Shown one piece after another: positions 41,103-50,062 of a DNA stretch of 64,000 nt. How positions within the stretch are numbered: position 1 is the first letter of the stretch; each line of letters opens with the position of its first letter. The translations under genes were made by a program, and so were the position numbers. The notes beneath the pieces were generated by a model. The model was not told the origin of the DNA and made no database searches. It saw only the letters and a program-made list of their open reading frames with translations. Source of the DNA: Effusibacillus consociatus (lineage in GTDB: Bacteria; Bacillota; Bacilli; Tumebacillales; Effusibacillaceae); the NCBI RefSeq assembly GCF_042652925.1, contig NZ_JBHSHC010000050.1:1-64000 (forward strand), given 5' to 3'.

Positions 41103-41246
41103 GTGAGAAACGGGATGCAAGCGGCCAAGACAAAAGATGTGAAGGGCCAACTGTCGCCTCTAGTGTTGGGAATGTTGTTTTCGACGGCGATATGGCGTTT
41201 TGCCGCTCGACGGGATCTGTCCTATCAAAAGAATCTGAGAAAGTGA
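41103..41246 (+). CDS. Small protein, likely truncated relative of the gene at 41551
   Basis: GTG 41103 follows GGGGAGGAGG. The 47-aa product contains VKGQLSPLVLGMLFSTA, which resembles VKRLQLSPVLLATLFGTA in the 91-aa protein at 41551. After that point the two differ, so this may be a shortened or frame-shifted duplicate. Function unknown. Confidence 0.55.
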   Translation: MRNGMQAAKTKDVKGQLSPLVLGMLFSTAIWRFAARRDLSYQKNLRK

Positions 41247-41371
41247 CGAAGGCCATTCCGGATGAACCACATGTTATTTCTGATAGAAAACCAGGATTCA
41301 CTTCGAGCAACAAATCGCCAGTTGAATATGGAGCATGGCAGAGCTTCCAATGTTGAGGAAGGAGGGGAGTT

Positions 41372-41521
41372 ATGCGGAAAAAGTCAACTTTCACGGGCAC
41401 CACGGGTCTGGTGGAACGAAAACACAACCGGAATTTTATTGGACTTGAATTGAATCCACAGTATGTCGAGATGGCAAAAAAGCGGCTTTCCAACTGGAAG
41501 CCGTTTTTTTTATGGCCTTAA
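41372..41521 (+). pseudogene. C-terminal fragment of an N6/N4-type DNA methyltransferase
   Basis: The 49-aa frame contains TGTTGLVERKHNRNFIGLEL and NPQYVEMAKKRL, the typical last segment (motif I side) of beta-class DNA methyltransferases that usually reads GSGTTG...IGIELNPEYVEMAKKRL. The rest of the enzyme, including the DPPY motif, is absent. It has AAGGAGGGG upstream, so a peptide might still be made. Its end lies inside the terminator that closes the transfer operon. Confidence 0.75.
41483..41511 (+). terminator. Rho-independent terminator at the end of the transfer block
   Basis: CGGCTTTCC pairs with GGAAGCCG (one bulge) around AACT, then a run of eight T. It ends the transcript that carries the conjugation genes. 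Confidence 0.85.
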
Positions 41522-41550
41522 TCGAATCGAACAAAAGGGAGGAATCAAGC

Positions 41551-41826
41551 ATGGCGAAACCGGTCGAACAGGTCATGACACAAGGGGTGAAGCGTCTTCA
41601 ATTGTCCCCTGTTCTTTTGGCTACGTTGTTTGGGACGGCGCAGAAGCATCTTCATCTATCGACTTTTATTGCGTTTCATCCAAAGGGTAGTCAGGTGCAG
41701 GCAACCGATGGGAATGGCAAGACGCTTGAAACGTTAAATGTGGCGTTGCCCACAAAGATCTGGATCATCTTTGACGACTACGGAAACCGCTGGGTGGCAA
41801 CCGCATTGCTGCCAGATGAGTACTGA
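41551..41826 (+). CDS. Small hypothetical plasmid protein (91 aa)
   Basis: ATG 41551 follows GGGAGGAA. The product has an N-terminal helical segment (VKRLQLSPVLLATLFGTAQK) and a beta-rich remainder (LSTFIAFHPKGSQVQATDG, KIWIIFDDYGNRWVATAL). It is soluble. A shorter relative lies at 41103. No family recognised. Confidence 0.65.
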   Translation: MAKPVEQVMTQGVKRLQLSPVLLATLFGTAQKHLHLSTFIAFHPKGSQVQATDGNGKTLETLNVALPTKIWIIFDDYGNRWVATALLPDEY

Positions 41827-41865
41827 TTCGTTCTTCGTTTTTGCGGAGAAGGTGAGGGATAGGGG

Positions 41866-43221
41866 ATGGGCAATCGCGGACCCTGCATTGATTTATTTTG
41901 TGGAGCAGGTGGACTCTCTTGTGGTTTTAAGCAAGCCGGGTTTGAGGTGCGGTTGGGAGTGGATCTGGATCGTACCGCGTTAATCACCTTTCAGAACAAC
42001 CATTTCGGTGCGAAAGTGCTGCGGGAAGATGTAAGGACTTTGACTGGAAAAAGATTGAGAGAAATGGTTGGAAATCACGAAATTCTGGGGCTGCTGGGCG
42101 GGCCGCCCTGTCAGGGATTTAGCCTGGCAGGAAAACGGGATCCCCACGACGTCAGAAACCAGCTCCCCTATGAATATGCCCGCATTCTGAAAGAAGTGCA
42201 GCCCAAGTTTTTCCTCATGGAAAATGTGAAGGGAATGCTGAGTAAAAAGCAGCGTCCCCATTTTGACACAATTATGGAACTGTTGCAGCAGGCGGGGTTT
42301 CATCTGCATTGGAAGCTGTTGAACGCATGGGACTATGGTGTGGCGCAAACACGGGAACGAATTTTTATCATTGGTTTCCGGCAGGATTTGAAGGTGGAGT
42401 TTCAATGGCCTGTGCTGGATCCGACGAGACCGGTTTTGCGGGATGTGATCGGCGATCTTCCGGATCCTTTGACAAACGAGGCAGAAGTGCCCAATCACCA
42501 TCTGACAAAACTGCGAACGCAATCCATGGAGAACCGGCTCCAAAAAGCCGGAACGGGTGCTTCATTATACGACTGCCGGATCATGGACTGGGGGAAGCCA
42601 AGCGCGACGATAACAGCACACCTGGCCAAAGATGTGGATCTGGCTCATCCGGGAAGTCCCCCCAATCATCAGGGCCACTTGTTTCAAAATGTCAACCTGA
42701 ATTGGAAGTACGAGCAGGCCAATCGTGCAACCGACTGGGACAAGCCTGCCAAGACCGTCACGGCTCACTATCGAGCGGCAGGTCTTCATCCGAATCACGG
42801 CCCCGTTCCCCGTGAGCAGGAAATGATTCTCAAGATGGTGTCGCATGCGAACCCGCAGGGGGTCATTCCGTTTGAAATTCTTCAACAGGTGCTTCCTGCA
42901 AGAGCGAATTTGATCAAGGGACGCCAAAAAATAGGTGTCTGGGAAAAACCCAATCCGACGATTACTGCCAACATGACCCTCTTCGCCGGTGCCCATTTTC
43001 ATCCCAACACCTCCAAACCGAGAAGGTTTACGGTGCGAGAATGTGCGAGGATCCAAAGCTTCCCCGATTTCTTTGTATTTTACGGGAGTTTAAGCGCCCA
43101 GTACCGGCAGGTGGGAAATGCGGTTCCACCCCGGATGGCCTACCTGTTAGCGATGTGCATCGCAGATGCGTTGCAAAAGAAGAAAACAAACAAAAACAAA
43201 GCCATTGGAAAAATGGAGTAG
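41866..43221 (+). CDS. C5-cytosine DNA methyltransferase
   Basis: The 451-aa enzyme shows all key motifs: I (DLFCGAGGLS), IV with the catalytic Cys (GGPPCQGFS), VI (ENVKGM), VIII (QTRERIFIIGF), a variable target region with repeated SATIT/KTVTAHY segments, and X (GNAVPP). It methylates cytosine at an unknown site. No restriction nuclease gene is next to it, so it is probably an orphan that protects the element from host restriction. Start after GAGGGATAGGGG. Confidence 0.93.
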   Translation: MGNRGPCIDLFCGAGGLSCGFKQAGFEVRLGVDLDRTALITFQNNHFGAKVLREDVRTLTGKRLREMVGNHEILGLLGGPPCQGFSLAGKRDPHDVRNQLPYEYARILKEVQPKFFLMENVKGMLSKKQRPHFDTIMELLQQAGFHLHWKLLNAWDYGVAQTRERIFIIGFRQDLKVEFQWPVLDPTRPVLRDVIGDLPDPLTNEAEVPNHHLTKLRTQSMENRLQKAGTGASLYDCRIMDWGKPSATITAHLAKDVDLAHPGSPPNHQGHLFQNVNLNWKYEQANRATDWDKPAKTVTAHYRAAGLHPNHGPVPREQEMILKMVSHANPQGVIPFEILQQVLPARANLIKGRQKIGVWEKPNPTITANMTLFAGAHFHPNTSKPRRFTVRECARIQSFPDFFVFYGSLSAQYRQVGNAVPPRMAYLLAMCIADALQKKKTNKNKAIGKME

Positions 43222-43256
43222 CCGTTGGGATCGAACAAGATTCTTAAAAGGTTGGG

Positions 43257-43469
43257 GTGAACACGGTGAGTATCGAAAGGGACAATCTCTGTTTCTGTCC
43301 AATCTGTGAGAAAGAGTATGTTCTGAGGGGAGTGATACACGGACCTAAGGACTGTCAAGGTCGCTTTGTTACCGCTTGCCGAAATCATCCTGCACGAGTC
43401 ATTCAAACCTCTTTTGTACAGGCACGAAAATTCATCTGTGAGGAAGATTTGAAGAGGTTCGGATTTTGA
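43257..43469 (+). CDS. Small Cys-containing protein, zinc-binding candidate
   Basis: The 70-aa protein (GTG 43257, or GTG 43266) has NLCFCPICEKEY near its start and later ACRNHPAR and FICEEDLK. The spaced Cys and His residues could hold one zinc. It lies between the two methyltransferase genes. Family unknown. Confidence 0.6.
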   Translation: MNTVSIERDNLCFCPICEKEYVLRGVIHGPKDCQGRFVTACRNHPARVIQTSFVQARKFICEEDLKRFGF

Positions 43470-43620
43470 TATCGTGTACATCGCATTATTCCTGATGCAA
43501 ACAGGAAGAAGCATCAGATGAAAACGGTTCGTGCCCTGGATGATGGTTCAAAGCAATCGGAAATGAAACTATTGACGATGAATCGTTTTTGGAAACGCGG
43601 ATTGCGATCTTTAAAGAGAG

Positions 43621-44412
43621 GTGAAGTGGGTGATTAACAGTCCGATTCGTTGGCAGGGCGGGAAATCCCGATTGCGAAAGGCGATCATTGAACGTATCCC
43701 GGATCACTCCTGTTATGTGGAAGTTTTTGGCGGAGGCGGCTGGGTACTTTTCGGTAAAGAACGTTCAAAAATAGAAGTATTTTCGGATATCAACAGTGAA
43801 TTGGTGAATTTTTTCCGCGTTTTGCAGGAAGATTGGGAGGCACTTGTCAAACGGTTCGAATGGGCACTGTATGCCCGTGATGAATTTGAACGCATTTTGA
43901 GACGGCGGGAGGAAGAGCGGGATCCGGTGACCCGGGCTTATGATTTTTATTACCGGGTGTATAGTCATTTTGGCGGCAAGTATAACAACAGCAACGATTG
44001 GGGCTATGCGAAATCGAAACCGGCCTATGATTTCTCTCAGGCAAAAGAAAAGTTTCGTCCGGCCCACGAGCGGCTGCGCGGTGTCTACATTGAAAACCGA
44101 AGTTTTGACGAGGTGATCCCCCGATATGACGGCGAGGACACCTTTTTTTATGTCGACCCTCCGTATTTGGGACTTTCCGGCTACCTCTATCCTTTTTCAC
44201 AGGAAGACCATGAACGATTACGGGATCTGCTCTGTCAGGTGAAAGGAAAATTTTTGCTTACGATCAATGACCATCCTTTGGTACGGGAGTGGTATGCTCC
44301 ATTTTTCATGGAGTCGGTGGAAACCCGATACAGCATTTCCCGACAAACGGAGGGGCGCCAAACGGTCAAAGAATGGTTTATCACCAACTACGATCCGACC
44401 AAAGTCCAGTGA
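43621..44412 (+). CDS. Dam-like N6-adenine DNA methyltransferase (MethyltransfD12)
   Basis: The 263-aa enzyme has INSPIRWQGGKSRLRK (motif X), YVEVFGGGGWVLF (SAM motif I) and YVDPPYLG (catalytic DPPY). It belongs to the alpha-group adenine methyltransferases. No restriction enzyme is nearby. With the C5 enzyme it would give the element both adenine and cytosine marks, useful for entering new hosts. GTG 43621 or GTG 43630 are both possible starts around AGAGGTGA. Confidence 0.9.
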   Translation: MKWVINSPIRWQGGKSRLRKAIIERIPDHSCYVEVFGGGGWVLFGKERSKIEVFSDINSELVNFFRVLQEDWEALVKRFEWALYARDEFERILRRREEERDPVTRAYDFYYRVYSHFGGKYNNSNDWGYAKSKPAYDFSQAKEKFRPAHERLRGVYIENRSFDEVIPRYDGEDTFFYVDPPYLGLSGYLYPFSQEDHERLRDLLCQVKGKFLLTINDHPLVREWYAPFFMESVETRYSISRQTEGRQTVKEWFITNYDPTKVQ

Positions 44413-44427
44413 AGGAGGGAACTTGTA

Positions 44428-44625
44428 ATGGTGCAGGTGTCGCAAAAGGTGTTTGATGGATTAGAAGCGGTTCGGTCCTCGGGAGTCACCAATATGTTGG
44501 ATTACGGGGCCGTGATGTACTATGCCGCAAAGTGGGGCTATACGGAAACCGTTCTCTGGATGCAAGATCATAAACGGGACTACATCCAGGGGATTTTTGA
44601 AGGATTTGAAATTGTCTCTTCGTAA
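44428..44625 (+). CDS. DUF5049-like small protein
   Basis: The 65-aa protein (start after GAAGGAGGGAA) reads VFDGLEAVRSSGVTNMLDYG, then a helix and WMQDHKRDYIQGIFEGFEI. This matches the pattern I know for the DUF5049 family, small proteins of phages and plasmids often near methyltransferase genes. Function unknown. It directly precedes Tad locus 2. Confidence 0.65.
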   Translation: MVQVSQKVFDGLEAVRSSGVTNMLDYGAVMYYAAKWGYTETVLWMQDHKRDYIQGIFEGFEIVSS

Positions 44626-44632
44626 GAAGGTG

Positions 44633-46003
44633 ATGTCTTTGAAACTACAGATATTTCGACCACAGGAACGGCACGACTGGATTCGTGACTTGCGGAATGC
44701 CGGTCTGCGGGTCGAAGTGATACATCGGGAAAACCAGGTGAAGGATCATTTGCCGATTGTGCTTGATACTACGTATGGGCAGTGGCAAACGCTGGCAAAG
44801 GTTTGGCGGAACAAAGGACGGGACGTCTGGTTGTTGCTGGATTCCACTTCGCAAGAAGAAGAGGGTGCGGATTTTCAAGAAAAATGGATCTTGATTGATT
44901 GGCCGGTTGAAAAAGTCCTTCAGCAACTGCAGGAACAAAGTGAAAGGGGCAACACACGATCGAATGAGCGAGAGGATTTGGAGCTTACTTCCCCACTTTC
45001 GGATGGTCTGCCGTTATCGCAGCGCAGAAAGAAGACAGACAAGCAAGGGATAGAAGAAAAGTGGGGAGCAAGTACAGCAGCAGAAAAACCGGCAGCATCC
45101 GAATCCAAATCACCAAGCTCACCGAGACCGCCTGTAGAAAAAACGGTGGAAGAAGTGATTAAGGAAACGAATTTATTCGTTGAACCCCCTTCGGTTTCGC
45201 AGAAAGGAGAGGCCACCGTGCTGGCTGTGTACGGGGCAAAAGGGGGAATCGGAAAAACGACATTTCTGCTGAACTTGGCCGCACTGTTTGCCAAACACGG
45301 GGTACACGTTGCCGTGTTGGATCTGGATTTGTTTTTGGGCACCTTGTTGTCGATCCTGCACATCCACCCGCGACGGACCATTACAGATGCCGTACGCCTT
45401 TTGGGAGATCCCGAAGAATTAGCATCCTGCTTCATTCGGCATGAAGCGGGATTTTTTATGCTGGCCAGCCCTACTTCCTATATGGATGTTTCGGGGATCA
45501 CGGAAGAGGCGCTTGCCCAGTTGTTTGTCTGGTTGAAAGAACAGTATCAGGTGGTGCTGATTGACACCTCGCCCTTCTTTGACGATTTGACGAGTTTTAT
45601 GTTGGGACAAGCCCATCGCGTGGCGCTTATGACAACCGATGAACCGGCCAGCGTGAAAAACCTTCGAAAGATGGTTCCTTATGTAACGCCTGTCCTGCAG
45701 GAACAACACACAGTAGAGTTGATTCTCAATCGAACCGGGCCGGCGGGGATTTCCTTGGAGGAAATCGGGGAGTTTCTTCCCTGGAAGCCAACAATTGCAC
45801 TGCCGGAGGATCCGTTGGTGCAACAGGAGGGCAAAAGCGGGCGCTGTGTCGCTTTGACCCAACCGGACTCCCCGTATGTTCGGCAACTACAACAGTATGC
45901 GGAAAGATGGGGAATCGGGTTGGAAAGCCGCCCCCGCCCCTGGACGCTTCGGATCCGAAACACATTCATGCGAAAACCAAGAAACGGAGGGGAGAATCTG
46001 TGA
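44633..46003 (+). CDS. cpaE: CpaE/TadZ-like ATPase with extra N-terminal domain (locus 2)
   Basis: The 456-aa protein has an N-terminal alpha/beta domain (about 1-105), a Ser/Pro/Lys-rich linker (about 105-190), and a MinD/ParA-type domain with a full deviant Walker A (YGAKGGIGKTTFLLN), AVLDLDLFLG and VVLIDTSPFFDDL. Unlike locus 1, the second Lys is present, so ATP hydrolysis is likely. Start is ATG 44633 or TTG 44639, both close to AAGAAGGTG. The stop overlaps cpaB by 4 bases. Confidence 0.82.
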   Translation: MSLKLQIFRPQERHDWIRDLRNAGLRVEVIHRENQVKDHLPIVLDTTYGQWQTLAKVWRNKGRDVWLLLDSTSQEEEGADFQEKWILIDWPVEKVLQQLQEQSERGNTRSNEREDLELTSPLSDGLPLSQRRKKTDKQGIEEKWGASTAAEKPAASESKSPSSPRPPVEKTVEEVIKETNLFVEPPSVSQKGEATVLAVYGAKGGIGKTTFLLNLAALFAKHGVHVAVLDLDLFLGTLLSILHIHPRRTITDAVRLLGDPEELASCFIRHEAGFFMLASPTSYMDVSGITEEALAQLFVWLKEQYQVVLIDTSPFFDDLTSFMLGQAHRVALMTTDEPASVKNLRKMVPYVTPVLQEQHTVELILNRTGPAGISLEEIGEFLPWKPTIALPEDPLVQQEGKSGRCVALTQPDSPYVRQLQQYAERWGIGLESRPRPWTLRIRNTFMRKPRNGGENL

Positions 46004-46614
46004 ACCGATTTTTCCAATTCAAAGGGCAGCGGAAACGGTCGACGCTCCTGTTTGCTTTGGCGGCGATTCTTGCCGTCTTCGTAGGGTTCCAAATCCAAAG
46101 GCAACTGCAGGGAGGGGATCAGGTGAATGTGCTCGTGGTCACGCATGCACTGACGGAGTTTACACCCCTGGCTGCCTCGGATGTGGAAATCCATCGGCTT
46201 CCCCGTTCCGCTGTACCAGAGGATGCCATCAAATCCAAAGAAGAAGCGATCGGAAAGTACACGGCCATGGGGATCCTTCCGGGTTCTCCTTTACGAAAAG
46301 GGCACCTTCTGCCGGTCGATTCTTGGGCGGGGATGATGCTCTATTCGGGGCAAGGGGGAAAAGTGGCAATGCCTCTTCCTTTGGAATCGTCAGATTCTGC
46401 CTTTGTACAGGCGGGAGACGAGGTGGTTATCAGCGGTTTTATCCGCCAGGGAACTGAACAGAGCTGGGTGGTGGTGGAAGCGCCAGTTTTGGCGAAGCGG
46501 GACGATGTGATGCTGGTAGCCATACCCCCCGAAAAAGTACGCGATGTGGATGCGATCCGCTCCTCCGGCGCTAAGGTTCGGATTGCACTGCTGCCCAAGG
46601 CGGTGAAATCGTGA
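46000..46614 (+). CDS. cpaB: CpaB/RcpC-type pilus assembly protein (locus 2)
   Basis: The 204-aa protein has an N-terminal helix (about 15-34), a SAF domain (VNVLVVTHALTEFTPLAAS, MGILPGSPLRKGHLLPV) and a short RcpC-like end. GTG 46000 follows GGAGGGGA and overlaps the cpaE stop; its own stop overlaps cpaF. It is shorter than the locus 1 homologue and diverged. Confidence 0.8.
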   Translation: MNRFFQFKGQRKRSTLLFALAAILAVFVGFQIQRQLQGGDQVNVLVVTHALTEFTPLAASDVEIHRLPRSAVPEDAIKSKEEAIGKYTAMGILPGSPLRKGHLLPVDSWAGMMLYSGQGGKVAMPLPLESSDSAFVQAGDEVVISGFIRQGTEQSWVVVEAPVLAKRDDVMLVAIPPEKVRDVDAIRSSGAKVRIALLPKAVKS

Positions 46615-47924
46615 GGTTTCAGGGATGGAACAGGCGTCCGGAATGGGCCACCACCGTACCGGTGCAAACGGCTGCGCCGAGTGAACAATTGGAAACCATT
46701 TTGCGGGATGTCTATCGTGAATTGCGTCCTCATCACTTTCAGCAGGGTGAGGAGGGAAGACCTACACAGGCCCTATCGAAATTGATCCTGAATACGATTG
46801 AAAGCTGTTACCCGCAATGGACGAGGGAAAAGAAAGAGCATCTGCTGCAGGAAACGCTGCAGGAAATGACCGGGTATGGCCCATTGGAGCCACTGTTTCA
46901 TGAGGAGGGGGTTTCCGATATCCAGGTGATTGGACCGAGTCTCATCCATTTTACGCAAAACGGAAAGCGGTGGCGGTTTGAGCAGCGGCGGTTCCGTGAT
47001 GAGGAACATTGCCGCCGGTTTGTGCATCGGTTGGCGATCCAATCAGGACGAAGTTTCGACGAGGCGACGCACGAGGTGGATTTGGATCTGACGGATGGCT
47101 CCCGTTTGCATGCTTTGAAAACGGCGTCTGGAACGATCATCACCATCCGCCGTCCTTCCCGCTTTTTAACCATTGACGAGTTATGCCGAATGGGGATTTT
47201 GACAGATGAAATTATCGAGTTTCTGCATGCCGTGCAAAAACGGAGACTCTCCTGGGTGATTGCCGGCAATACCGGTTCGTTGAAAACCACTTTGATCCAG
47301 CATTTTTTATCCCGGCCGTTTCTGCCGCCCCACCGTATCGTGGGGATCATGGAGGAGAAGCGGGAACTGCGCCCGGACCATCCGTATGTGATCTCCATGG
47401 AAGAAGTCCTTCCCGGACCGAACGGGGAGGGATACAAACTTCGTCAGTATGTGCGGGCAGCCATGCGGATGTACTTGGATGTTTTGGTGATCGGGGAATT
47501 GAGGGGACCGGAAGCTTTGGATGCACTGCGGGCGGCAAACACCGGACATCAGGTGATTACAAGCGTGCATGCAGGGAGTCCGCAGCAGGCCTTGTCCGCC
47601 CTGAAAATGCTCAGCCTGTCCGCCGGTGAAGTGCCTGCCGCTGTTGTCGACGACCTGATGGCAGAGGGGATTCGTATCCTAATCCAAATGGAACGGGCCG
47701 AAGGAAAACAGGGGTATCAGATTTATCTAAAATCGATTTGCGAGGTCACGCGGACGGATCAGGAGATTGTTCCCCGACCGATCTTTGAATTTGTTCAAAC
47801 AGGGATTGGGAATCATGGAGTTCCCGTTGGCAAGCTGACGTTTAAAGGCATAAGTCCAAGCCTGGCCAGTGAGTTTCAGGCATGGGGAATCCAGGTTCCT
47901 TTGAAAGGAGGCGCAACCGCATGA
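46611..47924 (+). CDS. cpaF: CpaF/TadA-like secretion ATPase with unusual Walker A (locus 2)
   Basis: The 437-aa protein has the CpaF N-terminal region (GYGPLEPLFHEEGVSDIQV), an Asp box (GIMEEKRELR), Walker B LVIGELRGPEA and a His box (GHQVITSVHAGSP). Its Walker A reads GNTGSLKTT, so the second glycine of GSGKT is Leu while Lys and Thr are kept. This may alter nucleotide handling. GTG 46611 overlaps the cpaB stop; the stop overlaps the tadB ATG. Confidence 0.85.
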   Translation: MRFQGWNRRPEWATTVPVQTAAPSEQLETILRDVYRELRPHHFQQGEEGRPTQALSKLILNTIESCYPQWTREKKEHLLQETLQEMTGYGPLEPLFHEEGVSDIQVIGPSLIHFTQNGKRWRFEQRRFRDEEHCRRFVHRLAIQSGRSFDEATHEVDLDLTDGSRLHALKTASGTIITIRRPSRFLTIDELCRMGILTDEIIEFLHAVQKRRLSWVIAGNTGSLKTTLIQHFLSRPFLPPHRIVGIMEEKRELRPDHPYVISMEEVLPGPNGEGYKLRQYVRAAMRMYLDVLVIGELRGPEALDALRAANTGHQVITSVHAGSPQQALSALKMLSLSAGEVPAAVVDDLMAEGIRILIQMERAEGKQGYQIYLKSICEVTRTDQEIVPRPIFEFVQTGIGNHGVPVGKLTFKGISPSLASEFQAWGIQVPLKGGATA

Positions 47925-48772
47925 CCGGGTTGGGGGTTACGATTGTTCTCTGGTTGGCGATCTATGCATGGTGGTGGAGGAAACAAGAGAAACGCTTTGC
48001 ATTCCGATCGTTTCTGCTTGGTACAACTGCGGGCCGATCCCGCTGGTTCAACCAATTGGACCGTTGGTTTCCTCAGCATCCAGTGCGCTCCTGGGGAATC
48101 ATTCTGTTAGGATTTTTCCTTCCTTGTACGGCCGGTCTTTGGGCCTGGGAAATGTATAGGGAAAACGTATACATGATTGTAGGTGGACTTGCAGCTCTTG
48201 GCGGTCCGTTTTTGGCTGACCGCCTGTACCGATGGTGGTGGAAACGCCGCTGTTTCCTGCAATGGAAAGAAGCGCTTCGCGGACTGTCTACCGTTTTGCG
48301 TATGGGAAGACCCTGGGTAGAGGCGATTCACCGTGTAGAGGAAGAAACACCGGAACCCCTGCAAAGTATGTTGATTCAGATGGAGGCAGAAATCCGATTG
48401 GGTTCGGCAGAAGGAGAAGCCCTTCGACGGATGACTGAGCGGACGGGGATTGATTCTCTCAAGATTCTTACCACCTTGGTTGAGATGGTGGCCGAAAAAG
48501 GCGGTGACATGGCGGATGCGTTGGATGATCTGGCAGCCCAATGGGAGGAGGAAGAAGAACTACTAGCAGATTTACGGACCGAGACCGGCATGTATCGGTT
48601 GTCCGCCTACCTCCTGCCCTTGCTGATGCTCGGACTGTTGGTTTGGTTTTGGCCGACGATTTCTCCGTTATTTGCAGCAGGATGGTTTGTGTCGCTGTTT
48701 ATCGGAGCCACCTTAACGGTGTTGGCCGGACTGGGAATTTCATTGCGGATGGTCTCAAAATTGGATGTATAA
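47921..48772 (+). CDS. tadB: TadB-like inner-membrane pilus platform protein (locus 2)
   Basis: The 283-aa protein has one N-terminal helix, a helix pair (about 57-100), a T2SSF-like domain (WKEALRGLSTVLRMGRPWVE, ILTTLVEMVAEKGGDMADAL) and two C-terminal helices. The ATGA overlap with cpaF indicates coupling. The usual TadC neighbour is separated by a 365-base stretch with a decayed gene. Confidence 0.82.
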   Translation: MTGLGVTIVLWLAIYAWWWRKQEKRFAFRSFLLGTTAGRSRWFNQLDRWFPQHPVRSWGIILLGFFLPCTAGLWAWEMYRENVYMIVGGLAALGGPFLADRLYRWWWKRRCFLQWKEALRGLSTVLRMGRPWVEAIHRVEEETPEPLQSMLIQMEAEIRLGSAEGEALRRMTERTGIDSLKILTTLVEMVAEKGGDMADALDDLAAQWEEEEELLADLRTETGMYRLSAYLLPLLMLGLLVWFWPTISPLFAAGWFVSLFIGATLTVLAGLGISLRMVSKLDV

Positions 48773-48855
48773 GGAGCCATGACGAAACAAGGGAAGTTGT
48801 GGGCGAAAAGTGAGATTGTGAAAGAAACAAATGGCCTTGCTTAGGGGTGTAGGAA

Positions 48856-49137
48856 ATGAAAAGAGTGACGATTGAAAGAAGTAAAATGGTCAATTTGATT
48901 CTCAGCAGTCTCGTTTACAATTAATTTCCGCCGGGATGTAGCGGATTTGGTGGGGCGTGAGAAAGAGGAAATTGTGTTAATCGCGAGTGACTCGGCACTA
49001 CGAAAGGCTCTCGAACAGGTTCTAAACGGCAAGAACTTTGAATTGTAGGTTTTGAATGCCGATTTTGATACGGAAACTTACTTAAGGGCTTATAAATGGG
49101 TGAGAAATCTCTTGCAGGAACCGTGTGAAGGAGGTGA
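48856..49137 (+). pseudogene. Decayed small gene inserted between tadB and tadC
   Basis: ATG 48856 opens KRVTIERSKMVNLILSSL and then hits a stop. One frame over, coding-like sequence continues (FRRDVADLVGREKEEIVLIA, RKALEQVLNG), is stopped by TAG at about 49045 and resumes as DFDTETYLRAYKWVRNLLQE. The pieces read as one small soluble protein with a frameshift and a stop. Its identity is unknown. It interrupts an otherwise tight Tad operon. Confidence 0.45.
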
Positions 49138-49968
49138 ATGGCCATCTGGGTTCTACTGCCGTTTTTGTTGTTGGTAGTTCTTTGGGGTTTGTGGAGGCAA
49201 ATAAAACAAGAGTCCTCTCCAGAAATGAAACCGGAAGAGTCTGAATCATGGAAAGATCAATTTCAAAACCTGCCTTGTCGTCTTTTACCCAAACAATACC
49301 TGCAGTGGATCGAAAGCCAAATGGATGCCGCAGGCCGCCCCAACGAAGAAACCGTTTCTTCCTTTTGTAGCCGCCAGTTTCTGATGTTCCTTTTGCTGGG
49401 GACTCTGGGGCTTATTTTGCCGGTACAAGGAGGGATGTTTGCCCCGTTCTTTTTTGCGGCAACCGGATTTTGTTTCCCGTTATTCAAGATACGGGGCCAT
49501 ATCCAACGTCGGCAAAGGGAGGTGCGGAAACAGGTCCGGCAAGGAATTGCCGTTTTGATTCCTCTCTTGGAAAGCGGTCTGCATTTTCAAACCACCTTGC
49601 TTGATGTGTTGCGGCGGGCTGAAGGGACGTTAGGAACAGAATCCCAGATCCTGCTGGTGCAAATTCAAGCCGGACGTCCATTCCGGGAAGCCTTGTTTGA
49701 AAGTGCAAGGCGGCTTCAGGTACGGGAAATGAACCAGTGGGTGCGTGTCCTGGTGGACGGGGATCGGTATGGACCCGAGGCCATGGCGGAGAAACTACGA
49801 AATCTAAAAGGTTATATGGATCGGGATTATCAGCGACGGGCGAAGAAAGAGATCAAAGACGTTCTGGTTCGTCTCTTCTTTGTGGTGCTGTTGTTTATTT
49901 TTGTTCCGATCCTCATTCTGGGATTTGTCGTGATGCTGGAATCACTGAAACAAAACCTCCCTATGTGA
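49138..49968 (+). CDS. tadC: TadC-like inner-membrane pilus platform protein (locus 2)
   Basis: The 276-aa protein starts after a very strong ribosome-binding site (GAAGGAGGTGA). It has an N-terminal helix, a helix pair (about 82-118), a T2SSF-like domain (RQGIAVLIPLLESGLHFQTT, AGRPFREALFESARRL) and a C-terminal helix. It pairs with TadB at 47921. Confidence 0.82.
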   Translation: MAIWVLLPFLLLVVLWGLWRQIKQESSPEMKPEESESWKDQFQNLPCRLLPKQYLQWIESQMDAAGRPNEETVSSFCSRQFLMFLLLGTLGLILPVQGGMFAPFFFAATGFCFPLFKIRGHIQRRQREVRKQVRQGIAVLIPLLESGLHFQTTLLDVLRRAEGTLGTESQILLVQIQAGRPFREALFESARRLQVREMNQWVRVLVDGDRYGPEAMAEKLRNLKGYMDRDYQRRAKKEIKDVLVRLFFVVLLFIFVPILILGFVVMLESLKQNLPM

Positions 49969-50062
49969 AACGTTCTTTCTATCAATTGATAAGGAGCGCG
50001 GGGCAATACCTAAGCTACTGAAATTATCGTTTGCTGTACGACGACGAGAAACCTTTGACGAG

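Noticed and set aside
41262..41453. 63-aa frame starting MNHMLFLIENQD
   Set aside because: No start site, and it overlaps the ribosome-binding site and frame of the methyltransferase fragment.
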